Origin: Massilia sp. 9096
Lineage (GTDB): Bacteria > Pseudomonadota > Gammaproteobacteria > Burkholderiales > Burkholderiaceae_D
DNA length: 64,000 nucleotides
Reading direction: 5' to 3'
Assembly (NCBI RefSeq): GCF_000745265.1
Contig: NZ_JQNN01000001.1
Coordinates: 186,001-250,000, forward strand
The position numbers and the translations under genes were made by a program. The notes under the pieces were generated by a model, which saw only the letters and a list, made by a program, of their open reading frames with translations, was not told the origin of the DNA and made no database searches. The first letter of the stretch is position 1. Each line of letters opens with the position of its first letter. Shown piece by piece: positions 8,599 to 19,929 of this stretch.

Positions 8599-10923
8599 TT
8601 ACGAGCCTTGCGCCTGGAACGCTTCCGGCGCCGCTTCCTCCATCTGGCGCTCGCCGCCGGCCTGCGGCTGGCGCGATTCCATGGTGCGGATCAGCTCTTC
8701 CATTTCCGGGTCATGCTGGTTGCGCAGCTCGAGGTAGCGGCTCAACGCATTGTCCAGCGCGGGGAGCAGTTGCCCGCGCTCGCTGCGCAGCGGGACGCTG
8801 CCCGGACGGGGGGCGCTCGAGCCGAGCTCCGCGCCCGCCACCGCTTGCAGCGAAACGGCGTCGATGCCGGCGGCGTCGGCCGCCTTCTGCGCCAGTTCGG
8901 CCCAGCTGACTGCGCCGGCGTTGGCCAGGTGCCAGATGCCGGATTCGGCGTCGATGGCGAGGTCGAGGCAGGTGTGCACCAGGTCCGGCACGTAGGTCGG
9001 CGAGACCACCTGGTCGGCGGCGGCGCGGAACGGCTCGCCGCGCTCGAAGGCCTGCAGCGCCAGCGTGACGAAGTTGTGCTTGTCCCAGGGCCCGAAGAAG
9101 GCGCTGGTGCGCACCACCAGCGCGCCCGGGTGCCTGTCCAGCACGCGCTGCTCGGCGTCCGCCTTGCTGCGGCCGTAGACGTTGAGCGGCGCGGTGGCGT
9201 CGCCCTCCACATAAGGCTGGCCCTTGGCGCCGTCGAACACCAGGTCGCTCGAGAAGGTGGTCAGGTGGATGCCGTGGCGCGCGCAGGCGGCGGCCAGGAT
9301 CGCCGGGCCGATCGCGTTCTCGCGCAGGCAGCGTTCGACGTCGCCCTCGGCATCGTCGACGCGCACGTAGCCGGCGGTGTTGATCACGGCCCAGGGACGA
9401 TGCTGCGCCAGCGCGCGCTCGACCGACTCGGCATCGGTGATGTCCATGTCCTGGCGCGACAGCAGGCGATAGGCCAGGTTGCGCTTGCGGCAGATGCGGG
9501 CAAAGGCGCGGCCCAGCGTGCCGGAAGCGCCGGTGATCAGGATCGGCGCGGCGTCCTTGCCGACCAGGGTGTGGCCGTCGGCGGTGATCGAGCCGACCGC
9601 GTCCGGGGTCGCGACCGGCTGGCACAGGAAGCGGTCCGGACGGCGCCACCAGCCCTGGCCGCGCAGCACCGGGTGCGACAGCGGCGTGCCGGCGGACAGC
9701 TCGCGCATCATCCGCGCGAGCGCGGTCGGGCGCGGCTGCGGCGCGCGCACGTCGAACGGCCCCGGCTCGTAATAGCCGCGGTTCTGTGTCACCAGGCTGT
9801 TCCAGTCGAACGAGCCGAGCAGCGACCACACGGTCACGGCGCGCAGGTCGACGCCGCTCTCGCGCGACTCCTGCGCCGCTTCCCAGATCTCGAGCAGCCA
9901 GCGCAGCTGGTCTTCACGGTTGGCGTCGATGTGGGCTTCGGTGATCGCGAGCGGAATCCGGTAGCGGTCCCAGACTTCGGACAGCAGCGGCGCGATGCCG
10001 GCGGTCGCGGTCGCGAGCGCGCGCGAGGCTTCGATGTCGGCGCAGGGGATGCCGTTGGCCACGCCGCGGTGATGCGCCGGATAGCGCTCCGGACGGTGAT
10101 CCAGCCAGCGCTCGCTGGTGACGTAGTAGTTGACGCCGATGATGTCGGGCGGGCAGGTGTTATCGCGGAACCACAGGAATTCTTCGGCCGGGATGCCGGT
10201 CTTGATCAGGTAATTCCACAGCGCGTGCTCGGGCCCGACCATGCCGCACAGCAGGTCCCAGGCCAGCCAGCGGCGCTCGTTGTAGAACTCGGCGACCTTG
10301 GCCATCTCGGGTGTGCTGTAGGTCTTGCCGAGGTCGTCGGTCTGAACCAGCTTGGCATTCGGGTTGACCGCGCGGATCGCGCGCATCGACAGCACCACGG
10401 CGCGGCATTGCACCAGCAGCGCTTCGATGAAGGTGCGATCGTCGCGGCCGTGCGGGTACCACACGCCGTACAAGCCGGCGAAGCGGGCGGTGGTGCAGGG
10501 TTCGTTGACCGGGGTGTAGTACTCGAGCCAGGGGTAGCGCGCGGCCACCGCGCCGGCGTATTCGGCCAGCTGTTCGGGGAAGGCCGGGTCGACCAGGCTG
10601 GTGTGCTTCGGGCCGCTGCCGTGGTGGACCAGCCCGGCGATCGGCGTGACGCCGCTGGCGCGCAGCGCGTTCAGGCGCTCGTCCGGCCAGGACCAGTCGG
10701 CCTTGTCGACGCCGTCCGGGGCGGTGCGCTCCCAGATCACCGGATAGCGGATCGCGCGGATGCCGAGCGAAGCGAAACGTTCGATGTCGTCCGCGCGTTT
10801 GGCGTGGCCGTTGCGGTCGAGCTGGTGGAAATACGTGTCTTGCACGCGGTTGGTGGTGCATTCGAGTCCGCCCCAGAGTTCCAGCGGGCGGGTTGGGCTG
10901 TTCGTGCTCTTCGTTGAATCCAT
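8599..10923 (-). CDS. GH1-like glycosidase fused to an RmlD-type sugar-nucleotide reductase
   Basis: This 774-aa protein has two clear modules. Residues 1 to about 430 resemble family 1 glycoside hydrolases: an early WGGLECT segment, YTPVNEP with the acid/base Glu at residue 141, GVNYYVTSERW, and AITEAHID near residue 325 in the position of the nucleophile strand (ITENG in classic GH1). Residues from about 455 are an extended SDR domain: ILITGASGTLGRAF nucleotide-binding motif, TFSSDLVFDG, and YGRSK (catalytic Tyr/Lys, about residues 580-584). This matches dTDP-4-dehydrorhamnose reductase-like proteins. The fusion suggests tailoring or turnover of a deoxysugar-containing glycan, though no substrate is indicated. 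No sugar-nucleotide genes are adjacent. It is probably cytosolic, with no signal peptide. Confidence 0.85.
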   Translation of the reverse strand: MDSTKSTNSPTRPLELWGGLECTTNRVQDTYFHQLDRNGHAKRADDIERFASLGIRAIRYPVIWERTAPDGVDKADWSWPDERLNALRASGVTPIAGLVHHGSGPKHTSLVDPAFPEQLAEYAGAVAARYPWLEYYTPVNEPCTTARFAGLYGVWYPHGRDDRTFIEALLVQCRAVVLSMRAIRAVNPNAKLVQTDDLGKTYSTPEMAKVAEFYNERRWLAWDLLCGMVGPEHALWNYLIKTGIPAEEFLWFRDNTCPPDIIGVNYYVTSERWLDHRPERYPAHHRGVANGIPCADIEASRALATATAGIAPLLSEVWDRYRIPLAITEAHIDANREDQLRWLLEIWEAAQESRESGVDLRAVTVWSLLGSFDWNSLVTQNRGYYEPGPFDVRAPQPRPTALARMMRELSAGTPLSHPVLRGQGWWRRPDRFLCQPVATPDAVGSITADGHTLVGKDAAPILITGASGTLGRAFARICRKRNLAYRLLSRQDMDITDAESVERALAQHRPWAVINTAGYVRVDDAEGDVERCLRENAIGPAILAAACARHGIHLTTFSSDLVFDGAKGQPYVEGDATAPLNVYGRSKADAEQRVLDRHPGALVVRTSAFFGPWDKHNFVTLALQAFERGEPFRAAADQVVSPTYVPDLVHTCLDLAIDAESGIWHLANAGAVSWAELAQKAADAAGIDAVSLQAVAGAELGSSAPRPGSVPLRSERGQLLPALDNALSRYLELRNQHDPEMEELIRTMESRQPQAGGERQMEEAAPEAFQAQGS

Positions 10924-11209
10924 GAAATCACCATTTTATTAGTTTTATTGCAACAAAAAATCCGTGGGAGCTCCCGAGTGGTCTATGAAACGGGAGAGCT
11001 TGGCGTTGCGGCCGCGGTTGACAGCCTTGCTTCAACCTGCAACCATGCCGTCCATGAATTTTTCGTATCCACATCCCGTCGCTCCGACTTGGTGGCGCTG
11101 CTGACAGCGCGGCCGGGACGAGCTACTGCGGATGTAGTTTTCCTTTAAACGCCGCCTCGACTCCGAGCGGCGTTGGCATGGCGGATCGAGGCAGAACCAG
11201 AGAAACTCG
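10924..11209. other. Divergent intergenic region before trpS
   Basis: About 286 bp separate the leftward fusion gene from trpS. The stretch next to the fusion gene is AT-rich (10930-10970). A perfect TTGACA at 11018-11023 could be a -35 element for trpS, but the expected -10 position reads AACCAT, which is poor. The only ORF here (10948-11148) looks non-coding. I see no tRNA or riboswitch. Confidence 0.4.
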
Positions 11210-12235
11210 ATGAGTCTGCAAACCCCTACCACCACGCCCATCATCCTGACCGGCGACCGTCCGACCGGACCGCTGCACCTGGGCCACTACGTCGGCAGCT
11301 TGCGCAACCGCGTCGCTTACCAAGATCAATATCGCCAGTTCATCATGCTCGCGGACGCCCAGGCGCTCACGGACAATATGGATGACATAGGTAAGGTACA
11401 CCGGAATGTTGTCGAGGTGGCGCTCGATTACCTTGCCGTAGGGATCGACCCGGCCAAATCGACGATCCTGATCCAGTCGCAGATTCCGGAGCTGGCCGAG
11501 TTGACCTTTTATTACCTGAATCTGGTAACCGTCGCGCGCCTCGAGCGCAACCCGACCGTCAAGGCCGAGATCGTGCAGCGCGGCTTCGAGCGCGACATCC
11601 CGGCCGGCTTCCTGACCTACCCGGCCAGCCAGGCCGCCGACATCACCGCGTTCAAGGCCAGCATCGTGCCGGTCGGCGACGACCAGATCCCGATGATCGA
11701 GCAGTGCAACGAGATCGTGCGCAAGTTCAACCGCACCTACGGCCAGGACAAGGAAATCCTGGTCGAAGCCAAGGCGATCGTGCCCGAGGTCGGCCGCCTG
11801 CCGGGCACCGACGGCCGCGCCAAGATGAGCAAGTCGCTCGGCAACACGATCAACCTGGGCGCCTCCGCCGACGAGATCCGCGCTGCGACCAAGATGGTCT
11901 ACACCGACCCGCTGCACCTGAAAGTGTCGGACCCGGGCCACCTGGAGGGCAACGTCGCCTTCATCTACCTGGACGCGTTCGACACCGACAAGGAAGGCTT
12001 GGCGGAAATGAAGGCGCATTACGTGCGCGGCGGCCTGGGCGACTCGATCGTCAAGAAGCGCCTGGAAGGCATTCTGCAGGACATGCTGGCGCCGATCCGC
12101 GCCCGCCGTGAAGAGTTCGCCAAGGACAAGGGGCAGGTCATGCAGATCCTGAAGGAAGGCACGTTCAAGGCGCGCGAAGTGGCGGCGCAAACGATGGACG
12201 AGGTGCGCAAGGCGCTGGGGCTGTCCTACTTCTAA
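11210..12235 (+). CDS. trpS: Tryptophan--tRNA ligase
   Basis: This class I aminoacyl-tRNA synthetase charges tRNA-Trp with tryptophan in the cytosol. The HIGH motif is HLGH (about residues 23-26, in [11 protein letters not shown]) and the KMSKS motif is intact (about residues 204-208). The 341-aa length equals the family norm. The N-terminal signature [18 protein letters not shown] differs from the GIQPSG form of the common bacterial enzyme. It resembles the variant TrpRS group that some bacteria carry as a second copy. It has its own promoter region and no operon partner. Confidence 0.95.
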   Translation: MSLQTPTTTPIILTGDRPTGPLHLGHYVGSLRNRVAYQDQYRQFIMLADAQALTDNMDDIGKVHRNVVEVALDYLAVGIDPAKSTILIQSQIPELAELTFYYLNLVTVARLERNPTVKAEIVQRGFERDIPAGFLTYPASQAADITAFKASIVPVGDDQIPMIEQCNEIVRKFNRTYGQDKEILVEAKAIVPEVGRLPGTDGRAKMSKSLGNTINLGASADEIRAATKMVYTDPLHLKVSDPGHLEGNVAFIYLDAFDTDKEGLAEMKAHYVRGGLGDSIVKKRLEGILQDMLAPIRARREEFAKDKGQVMQILKEGTFKAREVAAQTMDEVRKALGLSYF

Positions 12236-12357
12236 AGGGTGGCGGGTATCGCTTGGGGATACCTGCGGTAGCGCAAAGCATTGCCCTTGAGATTTCGTAG
12301 TGTCGGCGGCCTTTGTTGGTGGCAACCTGCGGTTTTTGCCACCACGGAGGTCTCGAC

Positions 12358-13407
12358 ATGAACAAGGGTTTGCGTTTGACCGAGCGCTGGATGCAGCTGG
12401 CCTTGTGGCTGGTTGCCTTGCTGTTCGCGGGTTTCCTGATCGGCCTGGGCGGGAAAGTCGTCGACAACCTGGCCGATGTCGAGCCGGTACCGCCTGCCGA
12501 AAGCCTCATCGAGCCAGCCAGGCTGGCCGTGGTCAAGGCGCAGATCGAGGCCGCCGACCAAGCCAAGGACGCGGCAACCGAGGCCGTGCAACAAGCCGAG
12601 CATGCGCACCAGGTCGCTGCGTCGAACACAGCGAGCGCACGCCAAGCCTTCGATAACTGGATCGCCACGCGCCAGGCAACCCTGCGTCCCGAGCAGGACA
12701 ACGAGTTGATAAAGCGCACGCGTGATCTCGACAAGCTGGTCGCGGCGGAGCGCGTTGCACTTGCGGCGGTCCAGGCGCAGAAGAAGGCGATGCTGGATGC
12801 ATCGGAAGCGAAGGGGCATGCGTACGATGCCTATCGAGTGCTCGAGGAGCCTGCCGAGCAGCAAGCACATGCGATCGCGCAACGTGCCGCGCGCAAGGTG
12901 TTTTATTACCGGGTCAGCGTCACGCTGCCGCTGCTGCTCGTCGCCGGCATCCTGTTCAAGTACAAGCGCAATGGCATCTATTGGCCCTTTACATGGGGCT
13001 TCATCTTCTTCGCCCTGTTCGCGTTTTTCGTCGAACTCGTGCCCTATCTGCCCAGCTACGGCGGCTACCTGCGCTATGGCGTCGGGATCGTGCTGACGGT
13101 GGTCGGCGGACGTCATGCGATTCGCTGGCTGCAGGGCTGGCTCGAGCGCCAGCGTGCGGCCGAAGCGCTTCCGGATGCCCAGCGCCGCCGCACCATGCGC
13201 TACGACGTCGCGATCCAGCGTATCGGCAAGAGTGTCTGTCCGTCGTGCGAACGCCAGACCGATTTCAAGGACATGCATATCTGCCATTGCCCGCATTGCG
13301 GCATCGGTCTGTTCGACCGTTGCCCGGCGTGCAGCAGCCGCAAGAACGCGTTCGCGCGCTTCTGCTTTTCCTGCGGCACACCGGCCAACGCCAGCCTGGC
13401 GGACTGA
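12358..13407 (+). CDS. Membrane protein with coiled coil and C-terminal zinc ribbons
   Basis: I chose the ATG at 12358, which has a GGAGG site 8 bases upstream; the frame is open 45 bp further. The 349-aa protein starts with a transmembrane helix (about residues 17-38). A roughly 120-residue Ala/Gln/Lys-rich coiled coil follows, then two or three membrane segments (about 183-265). It ends in a cytosolic basic linker and a double zinc-ribbon tail: CPSC near residue 294, HCPHCG near 312, CPAC near 322 and CFSCG near 338. This could be a membrane-anchored scaffold or sensor, but the function is unknown. It faces a DUF3597 gene across a strong shared terminator. Confidence 0.75.
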   Translation: MNKGLRLTERWMQLALWLVALLFAGFLIGLGGKVVDNLADVEPVPPAESLIEPARLAVVKAQIEAADQAKDAATEAVQQAEHAHQVAASNTASARQAFDNWIATRQATLRPEQDNELIKRTRDLDKLVAAERVALAAVQAQKKAMLDASEAKGHAYDAYRVLEEPAEQQAHAIAQRAARKVFYYRVSVTLPLLLVAGILFKYKRNGIYWPFTWGFIFFALFAFFVELVPYLPSYGGYLRYGVGIVLTVVGGRHAIRWLQGWLERQRAAEALPDAQRRRTMRYDVAIQRIGKSVCPSCERQTDFKDMHICHCPHCGIGLFDRCPACSSRKNAFARFCFSCGTPANASLAD

Positions 13408-13460
13408 CGTTCGGCCGAAGCCATCGGCTGATCGCTTTAGCGGATGGCTTCGGCCGAACG
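13408..13460. terminator. Bidirectional terminator between convergent genes
   Basis: A perfect 18-bp inverted repeat pairs 13408-13425 with 13443-13460 around a 17-base loop. It starts at the base after the stop of the rightward gene and ends 2 bp before the stop of the leftward DUF3597 gene, so it can serve both. Confidence 0.8.
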
Positions 13461-13462
13461 CA

Positions 13463-13882
13463 TCAGCCCTGCAGATCCGCCGGCACCTTGCCGCCGTTCT
13501 GCGCCAGCTTGGTCATGACCTGCTTGTGCAGCCAGATGTTCATGCTGGCCGAATCGTTGGTGTCGCCGCTGTAGTGCAGCTCGGACGCCAGTTCCTTGCG
13601 CGCCTGCAGGCTGCTGTCCAGGTTGAGCAGCTTGAGCAGGTCGACGATCGAGGTGCGCCAGTTCAGCTGCTGGCCCGATTGCTGCTGCATGGTGGTCAGG
13701 ATCTGCTCGACGTCGACCGGTTCGGCCGGCGCGGCGGGCGTTGCTGCAGGTGCCGGTGCGGCGGCCGGCGCGGCGGCTGCCGTCGGTTGCTGTTGCGGCG
13801 CGGCTTGCGGGGCCGAAGCCTGCGTCACGGCCGGATGGTGGGACGGGAAGATTTTGTGGAAGATGTCGCTCAGCATACCCAT
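13463..13882 (-). CDS. DUF3597 domain protein
   Basis: This 139-aa protein has a short N-terminal amphipathic segment (MGMLSDIFHKIFPSHH) and an alanine/proline/glutamine-rich linker (about residues 22-55). Its conserved C-terminal domain contains LNWRTSIVDLLKLL, SLQARKELASEL and NIWLHKQVMTKLAQNGGKVP, which is the signature of DUF3597. Family members are small soluble proteins of unknown role, sometimes found near stress genes. An AGGAG ribosome site lies before the ATG. It is 41 bp downstream of, and likely co-transcribed with, the next leftward gene. Confidence 0.85.
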   Translation of the reverse strand: MGMLSDIFHKIFPSHHPAVTQASAPQAAPQQQPTAAAAPAAAPAPAATPAAPAEPVDVEQILTTMQQQSGQQLNWRTSIVDLLKLLNLDSSLQARKELASELHYSGDTNDSASMNIWLHKQVMTKLAQNGGKVPADLQG

Positions 13883-13923
13883 AGGGTTCTCCTTGTTGGT
13901 TCGATTCGTTGATGATTCGTTGA

Positions 13924-14439
13924 TTATTGACGCTGCATGCCCTGGGCCATGTGGCCGAGCGCGATCGCCAGCGCGGCGCCGCCCAGTGCCTTGACCAGGC
14001 TCGGGTGCTCCGAATAAAAGTCGCCCATGCGTTCGACGATGCCGGGGTTTTGCTGCTGGGCCTGCTCGGCCAGCTCGCGCACCGCCGACGGCGGGATCTG
14101 CTGGGCCTGCTCGGGCGAGATGCGCGCCTGGTCGGCACCGGCCAGGTTGCCCAGCGAGCCGCCGGCGATGCGCGACAGGATGGCCGGACCGACGTTGGCG
14201 ATCAGCTGGTTCAGCATGCCGGCGCGCTGGTCCGGGCTGCCGTTGTTGAACAGGTGCTCGACCATGTTGCCGAACGGCGGGGTCTGGTCCGAGCGCAAGG
14301 CTTGGGTCACACCCTGCGCCAGGTCGCCGCGCGGGGCGTTCTGCGCCACGCGGTCGAAGTCGTCCGAGGCCTGGGTTTGGTTGACGTTGTTGGCGCCGCC
14401 CAGGTATTGCTGCAACAGGTTTCCTAAATCAAAGCCCAT
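13924..14439 (-). CDS. Uncharacterised 171-aa protein
   Basis: The ATG at 14439 has a good AAGGAG site. The protein begins MGFDLGNLLQQYLGG and is rich in Gln, Asn and Ala. It contains a hydrophobic glycine-rich stretch (NVGPAILSRIAGGSLGNLAG, about residues 83-102) and ends with a helix that could associate with membranes (LVKALGGAALAIALGHMAQG). I do not recognise a named domain. Together with the DUF3597 gene it forms a two-gene leftward unit, which suggests a shared, perhaps stress-related, role. Confidence 0.7.
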   Translation of the reverse strand: MGFDLGNLLQQYLGGANNVNQTQASDDFDRVAQNAPRGDLAQGVTQALRSDQTPPFGNMVEHLFNNGSPDQRAGMLNQLIANVGPAILSRIAGGSLGNLAGADQARISPEQAQQIPPSAVRELAEQAQQQNPGIVERMGDFYSEHPSLVKALGGAALAIALGHMAQGMQRQ

Positions 14440-14591
14440 GATCGCTCCTTGTTCGATGAGACAGTCGAATGGCGAGGGTAGGGCTTCGCGCCGATTCGCT
14501 CCGTACGTCAGCTAACCGTCCGGCCCAGGCGGCGATTCCCCATGGACACTGTCGATGGACACATTAACCGGTAGCACGTAAGCTTGCCGCC

Positions 14592-14927
14592 ATGATTCCT
14601 TTCCTGCCGGTCTTGCTGTTCCTGTGCGCGCTGCTGGGCGCGATCCTGGCCGGGCGCCTGCCGCCCGCGTTGGCGCTCGTCTACCTGCTCGCGAGCGCCG
14701 TCTGCTTTGCCGTGTACGCGCTGGACAAGTCGGCGGCGCGGCGCGGCGAGCGGCGCACGCCCGAGCGCACCTTGCTGCTGCTCGGCCTGGCGGGCGGCTG
14801 GCCGGGCGCCGTGCTGGCCCAGCAATGGCTGCGCCACAAGACGCGCAAGCAGCCATTCCAGAACCTGTTCTGGCTGACGGTCGCAGCCCACCTCGGCCTG
14901 GCCGGGGCAGTCGCCTGGAAACTCTAA
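14592..14927 (+). CDS. DUF1294 small membrane protein
   Basis: This 111-aa inner-membrane protein has three or four hydrophobic helices. The DUF1294 pattern is clear: [32 protein letters not shown] followed by [14 protein letters not shown] (about residues 84-97). Some relatives are fused to cold-shock domains; this one is stand-alone. The function is unknown. It ends 9 bp before the phosphodiesterase gene and is probably co-transcribed with it. Confidence 0.85.
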   Translation: MIPFLPVLLFLCALLGAILAGRLPPALALVYLLASAVCFAVYALDKSAARRGERRTPERTLLLLGLAGGWPGAVLAQQWLRHKTRKQPFQNLFWLTVAAHLGLAGAVAWKL

Positions 14928-14936
14928 GGAGCGGCC

Positions 14937-15692
14937 ATGTGGCGCTATCCCCATCACATCCTGGCGCACCGCGGCGGCGGCACGCTGGCCCCGGAAAACA
15001 CGCTGGCCGGCCTGAAGGCCGGGATGGCGGCGGGCTTTTGCGCGGTCGAGTTCGACGTCATGCTGGCGCGCGACGGTGTCCCGGTGGTGATGCACGATCC
15101 CTGGCTGGGGCGCACGGTGCCGGGTTCGGGCAACGTCTACGATTACGACGCCCACGAGCTTGCGCAGATGGATGCGGGCAGCTGGTTCTCGCGTACGCAC
15201 CATGGGGAACCGGTGCCGCTGTTCGTCGAATTCGCCCAGTACTGCAAGGCGCAAGGCATCTGGATGAACATCGAGATCAAGCCGGCCGCCGGCTTCGAAG
15301 AGGAGACCGGCGCCCTGGTCGCGCGGCTGGCACAGGCGATGTTTGCCGACGAGCTCGCCAGCGGCCAATGGGACCGGGTGCCGCTGCTGTCCTCGTTCAG
15401 CGCGGTCTCGCTCGATGCGGCCCGCGACGCTGCGCCGATGCTGCCGCGCGCCGCCCTGATGGAACGGCTGGCGCCCGAGTGGCGCGAGCGCGCGCAGACG
15501 CATGGCGTGGTGGCGCTGCACGTCAATCACAAGCAGCTGACGCAAGAGCAGGTGATCCAGGTCAAGACGGCCGGCTATGGGCTGTTCTGCTACACGGTCA
15601 ACACACCCGCGCGTGCACGCGAACTGCTGGGCTGGGGCGTGGACGCCTTCTGCACCGACCGCATCGACCTGTTCACGCCGGATTTCGCCTAA
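14937..15692 (+). CDS. ugpQ: Cytosolic glycerophosphodiester phosphodiesterase
   Basis: The enzyme hydrolyses glycerophosphodiesters released from phospholipids to glycerol-3-phosphate and an alcohol. GDPD catalytic residues are visible early: LAHRGGGTLAPENTLAGL (His about residue 10, Glu about 20) and VEFDVMLARDGVPVVMHD (Glu/Asp about 38-40, His about 53). At 251 aa and with no signal peptide it fits the cytosolic UgpQ type rather than periplasmic GlpQ. An AAGGAG site precedes the ATG. Usual ugp transporter genes are not nearby. Confidence 0.9.
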   Translation: MWRYPHHILAHRGGGTLAPENTLAGLKAGMAAGFCAVEFDVMLARDGVPVVMHDPWLGRTVPGSGNVYDYDAHELAQMDAGSWFSRTHHGEPVPLFVEFAQYCKAQGIWMNIEIKPAAGFEEETGALVARLAQAMFADELASGQWDRVPLLSSFSAVSLDAARDAAPMLPRAALMERLAPEWRERAQTHGVVALHVNHKQLTQEQVIQVKTAGYGLFCYTVNTPARARELLGWGVDAFCTDRIDLFTPDFA

Positions 15693-15745
15693 AAAATTGG
15701 CAAATGTGTATCGCCGGGTGGACGGCACAGCCAGCAACCGTAGGC

Positions 15746-15751
15746 TATAAT
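15746..15751 (+). promoter_or_regulatory. Probable -10 element of alaS
   Basis: A perfect TATAAT lies 45 bp upstream of the alaS ATG in the only non-coding gap on that side. No good -35 hexamer occurs at 16-18 bp, so the promoter is only partly supported. Confidence 0.45.
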
Positions 15752-15795
15752 CGATTTTCTCTATATAGCATGCTGCCTGATTCCGCCCCTACGAC

Positions 15796-18411
<2,616 letters not shown>

Positions 18412-18432
18412 GTCGATCCTCGCATAGAGGAT

Positions 18433-18478
18433 AGGCCGGGGTAGGTGGCGCAACAGCGTCAACCACTCCGGCCTTTTC
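18433..18478 (+). terminator. Rho-independent terminator of alaS
   Basis: AGGCCGG (18433-18439) pairs with CCGGCCT (18468-18474), with a second inner GTGG/CCAC pairing. TTTT follows from about 18474. It lies 22 bp after the alaS stop. Confidence 0.7.
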
Positions 18479-18621
18479 AATGTCGTCAAGCTAAGTTTCG
18501 GTTGGTCAATAGCTTGCCGTTGTTACAACGCAACATATGTACCATATTTTGGTGCGGCGCGTCATAATCCTGTAATTGGAGTACTATGCGGGCATCTGCC
18601 CCACCATTTAGCAGGCAATCG

Positions 18622-18879
18622 ATGAGCGAAACTACAATCGACACCGGCACCATCGAAATCCGCAAGGATCTCGATGCGCGTGGCTTGAACTGCCCGCTGC
18701 CGATCCTCAAGGCCAAGAAGGCGCTGGCCGAACTCGCCAGTGGCGAAGTGTTGCGCATCGTCGCAACGGACACCGGTTCGGTGCGCGACTTCCAGGCTTT
18801 TGCCAAGCAGACCGGCAATGCGCTGCTGGCGCACACCGTCCTCAACGGCGAATTCACCTTCTGGCTTCGGCGCAAATAA
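18622..18879 (+). CDS. TusA/SirA-family sulfurtransferase-like protein
   Basis: This 85-aa protein begins at 18622 (MSETTIDTG) although the frame is open to 18586. The TusA fold motif CPxP is present as LNCPLPILKAKKAL (Cys about residue 22), the persulfide-carrying cysteine of this family. TusA passes sulfur for tRNA 2-thiouridine formation or molybdenum cofactor work. Single stand-alone homologues like this one (often called sulfurtransferase TusA family or YeeD-like) may serve other acceptors. No tus or dsr partners are adjacent. A strong terminator follows. Confidence 0.88.
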   Translation: MSETTIDTGTIEIRKDLDARGLNCPLPILKAKKALAELASGEVLRIVATDTGSVRDFQAFAKQTGNALLAHTVLNGEFTFWLRRK

Positions 18880-18969
18880 GCGGCCCCAGCACGAGCGTTC
18901 GAGCAATCGTTTTACCGCGCCGGCGCAAGACTGGCGTTGCCAACTGATCAAGTAGTGAAACAACACCCG

Positions 18970-19003
18970 ACGGGGCAGCTTCATGGCTGCCCCGTTTGTT
19001 TTG
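18970..19003 (+). terminator. Rho-independent terminator after the TusA-like gene
   Basis: ACGGGGCAGC (18970-18979) pairs perfectly with GCTGCCCCGT (18986-18995) around a 6-base loop. TTGTTTTGT follows. Confidence 0.85.
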
Positions 19004-19055
19004 TGGCCGCCATGTGGCGTCGCACGATTAGGGGCCTCCCTCTAAAGTAAAACCG

Positions 19056-19089
19056 CACAGAAATCGCACGATCGTGCTTTAATTCTGTG
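19056..19089 (+). promoter_or_regulatory. Nested palindrome, candidate operator upstream of etfBA
   Basis: A perfect 12-bp palindrome GCACGATCGTGC (19066-19077) is flanked by CACAGAAAT (19056-19064) and its near-inverse ATTCTGTG (19082-19089). The right arm overlaps the expected -35 position for the TATAAT at 19108-19113. A repressor bound here would block the etf promoter. A TetR-family fatty-acid-degradation regulator is a reasonable guess; it is not shown by the sequence. Confidence 0.55.
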
Positions 19090-19107
19090 TTGAAGCAGTT
19101 TTGCTCT

Positions 19108-19113
19108 TATAAT
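19108..19113 (+). promoter_or_regulatory. -10 element of the etfBA promoter
   Basis: A perfect TATAAT lies 44 bp upstream of the etfB ATG. The -35 region at 17 bp (CTGTGT) is weak and lies inside the palindrome, as expected for a regulated promoter. Confidence 0.55.
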
Positions 19114-19157
19114 TCGGAGCATTTTGGTCAGATTCACTCCATTTTCAAAGGCACACT

Positions 19158-19907
19158 ATGAAAGTCCTGGTACCCGTCAAGCGCGTGGTCGACTATAACG
19201 TCAAGGTCCGCGTCAAGTCCGACGGCAGCGGCGTCGATATCGCCAACGTCAAAATGTCGATGAACCCGTTCGACGAGATCGCCGTGGAAGAGGCGACCCG
19301 TCTGAAGGAATCCGGCAAGGTGACCGAAGTCGTGGCGGTGACCTGTGGCGTGACCCAGGCCCAGGAAACCCTGCGCACCGCGATGGCGATCGGCGCCGAC
19401 CGCGGCATCCTGGTCGAGACCGGCCCGGAAATCGAACCGCTGGGCGTGGCCAAGGTGCTCAAGGCCCTGGCCGACAAGGAACAGCCGCAGCTGATCATCC
19501 TCGGCAAGCAGGCGATCGACGACGATTCGAACCAGACCGGCCAGATGCTGGCTGCGCTGCTGGGCTGGCCGCAAGCGACCTTCGCTTCGAAAGTCGTGCT
19601 GGAAGACGGCAAGGTCACCGTGACACGCGAAGTCGACGGCGGCCTGGAAACCGTGGCGCTGAGCCTGCCGGCCATCGTCACCACCGACCTGCGCCTGAAC
19701 GAGCCGCGCTACGTCACCCTGCCGAACATCATGAAGGCCAAGAAAAAGCCTCTGGAAAACGTCAAGCCGGAAGACCTGGGCGTCGACGTGGCCCCGCGCC
19801 TGAAGACCGTCAAGGTCGCCGAGCCGGCCAAGCGTTCGGCCGGCGTCATGGTGCCGGACGTCGCGACCCTGGTGCAGAAGCTGCGCACCGAAGCCAAGGT
19901 CATCTAA
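19158..19907 (+). CDS. etfB: Electron transfer flavoprotein, beta subunit
   Basis: The 249-aa product is the AMP-binding beta subunit of ETF. ETF is the soluble heterodimer that takes electrons from acyl-CoA dehydrogenases and passes them to ETF:ubiquinone oxidoreductase. The start [20 protein letters not shown], the [13 protein letters not shown] segment and the late [28 protein letters not shown] signature loop are diagnostic. etfA follows after 22 bp and an acyl-CoA dehydrogenase gene after that, which is the usual betaproteobacterial beta-oxidation arrangement. Confidence 0.96.
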   Translation: MKVLVPVKRVVDYNVKVRVKSDGSGVDIANVKMSMNPFDEIAVEEATRLKESGKVTEVVAVTCGVTQAQETLRTAMAIGADRGILVETGPEIEPLGVAKVLKALADKEQPQLIILGKQAIDDDSNQTGQMLAALLGWPQATFASKVVLEDGKVTVTREVDGGLETVALSLPAIVTTDLRLNEPRYVTLPNIMKAKKKPLENVKPEDLGVDVAPRLKTVKVAEPAKRSAGVMVPDVATLVQKLRTEAKVI

Positions 19908-19929
19908 TAAAGAATATCAAGGACACATC

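Noticed and set aside
8608..10917. A 769-codon + strand frame opposite the GH1-RmlD gene
   Set aside because: Same antisense artefact; Arg/Gly/Val-rich, no ribosome site, no recognisable fold.
10948..11148. A 66-aa ORF upstream of trpS
   Set aside because: No ribosome site, no similarity pattern, lies in a promoter region.
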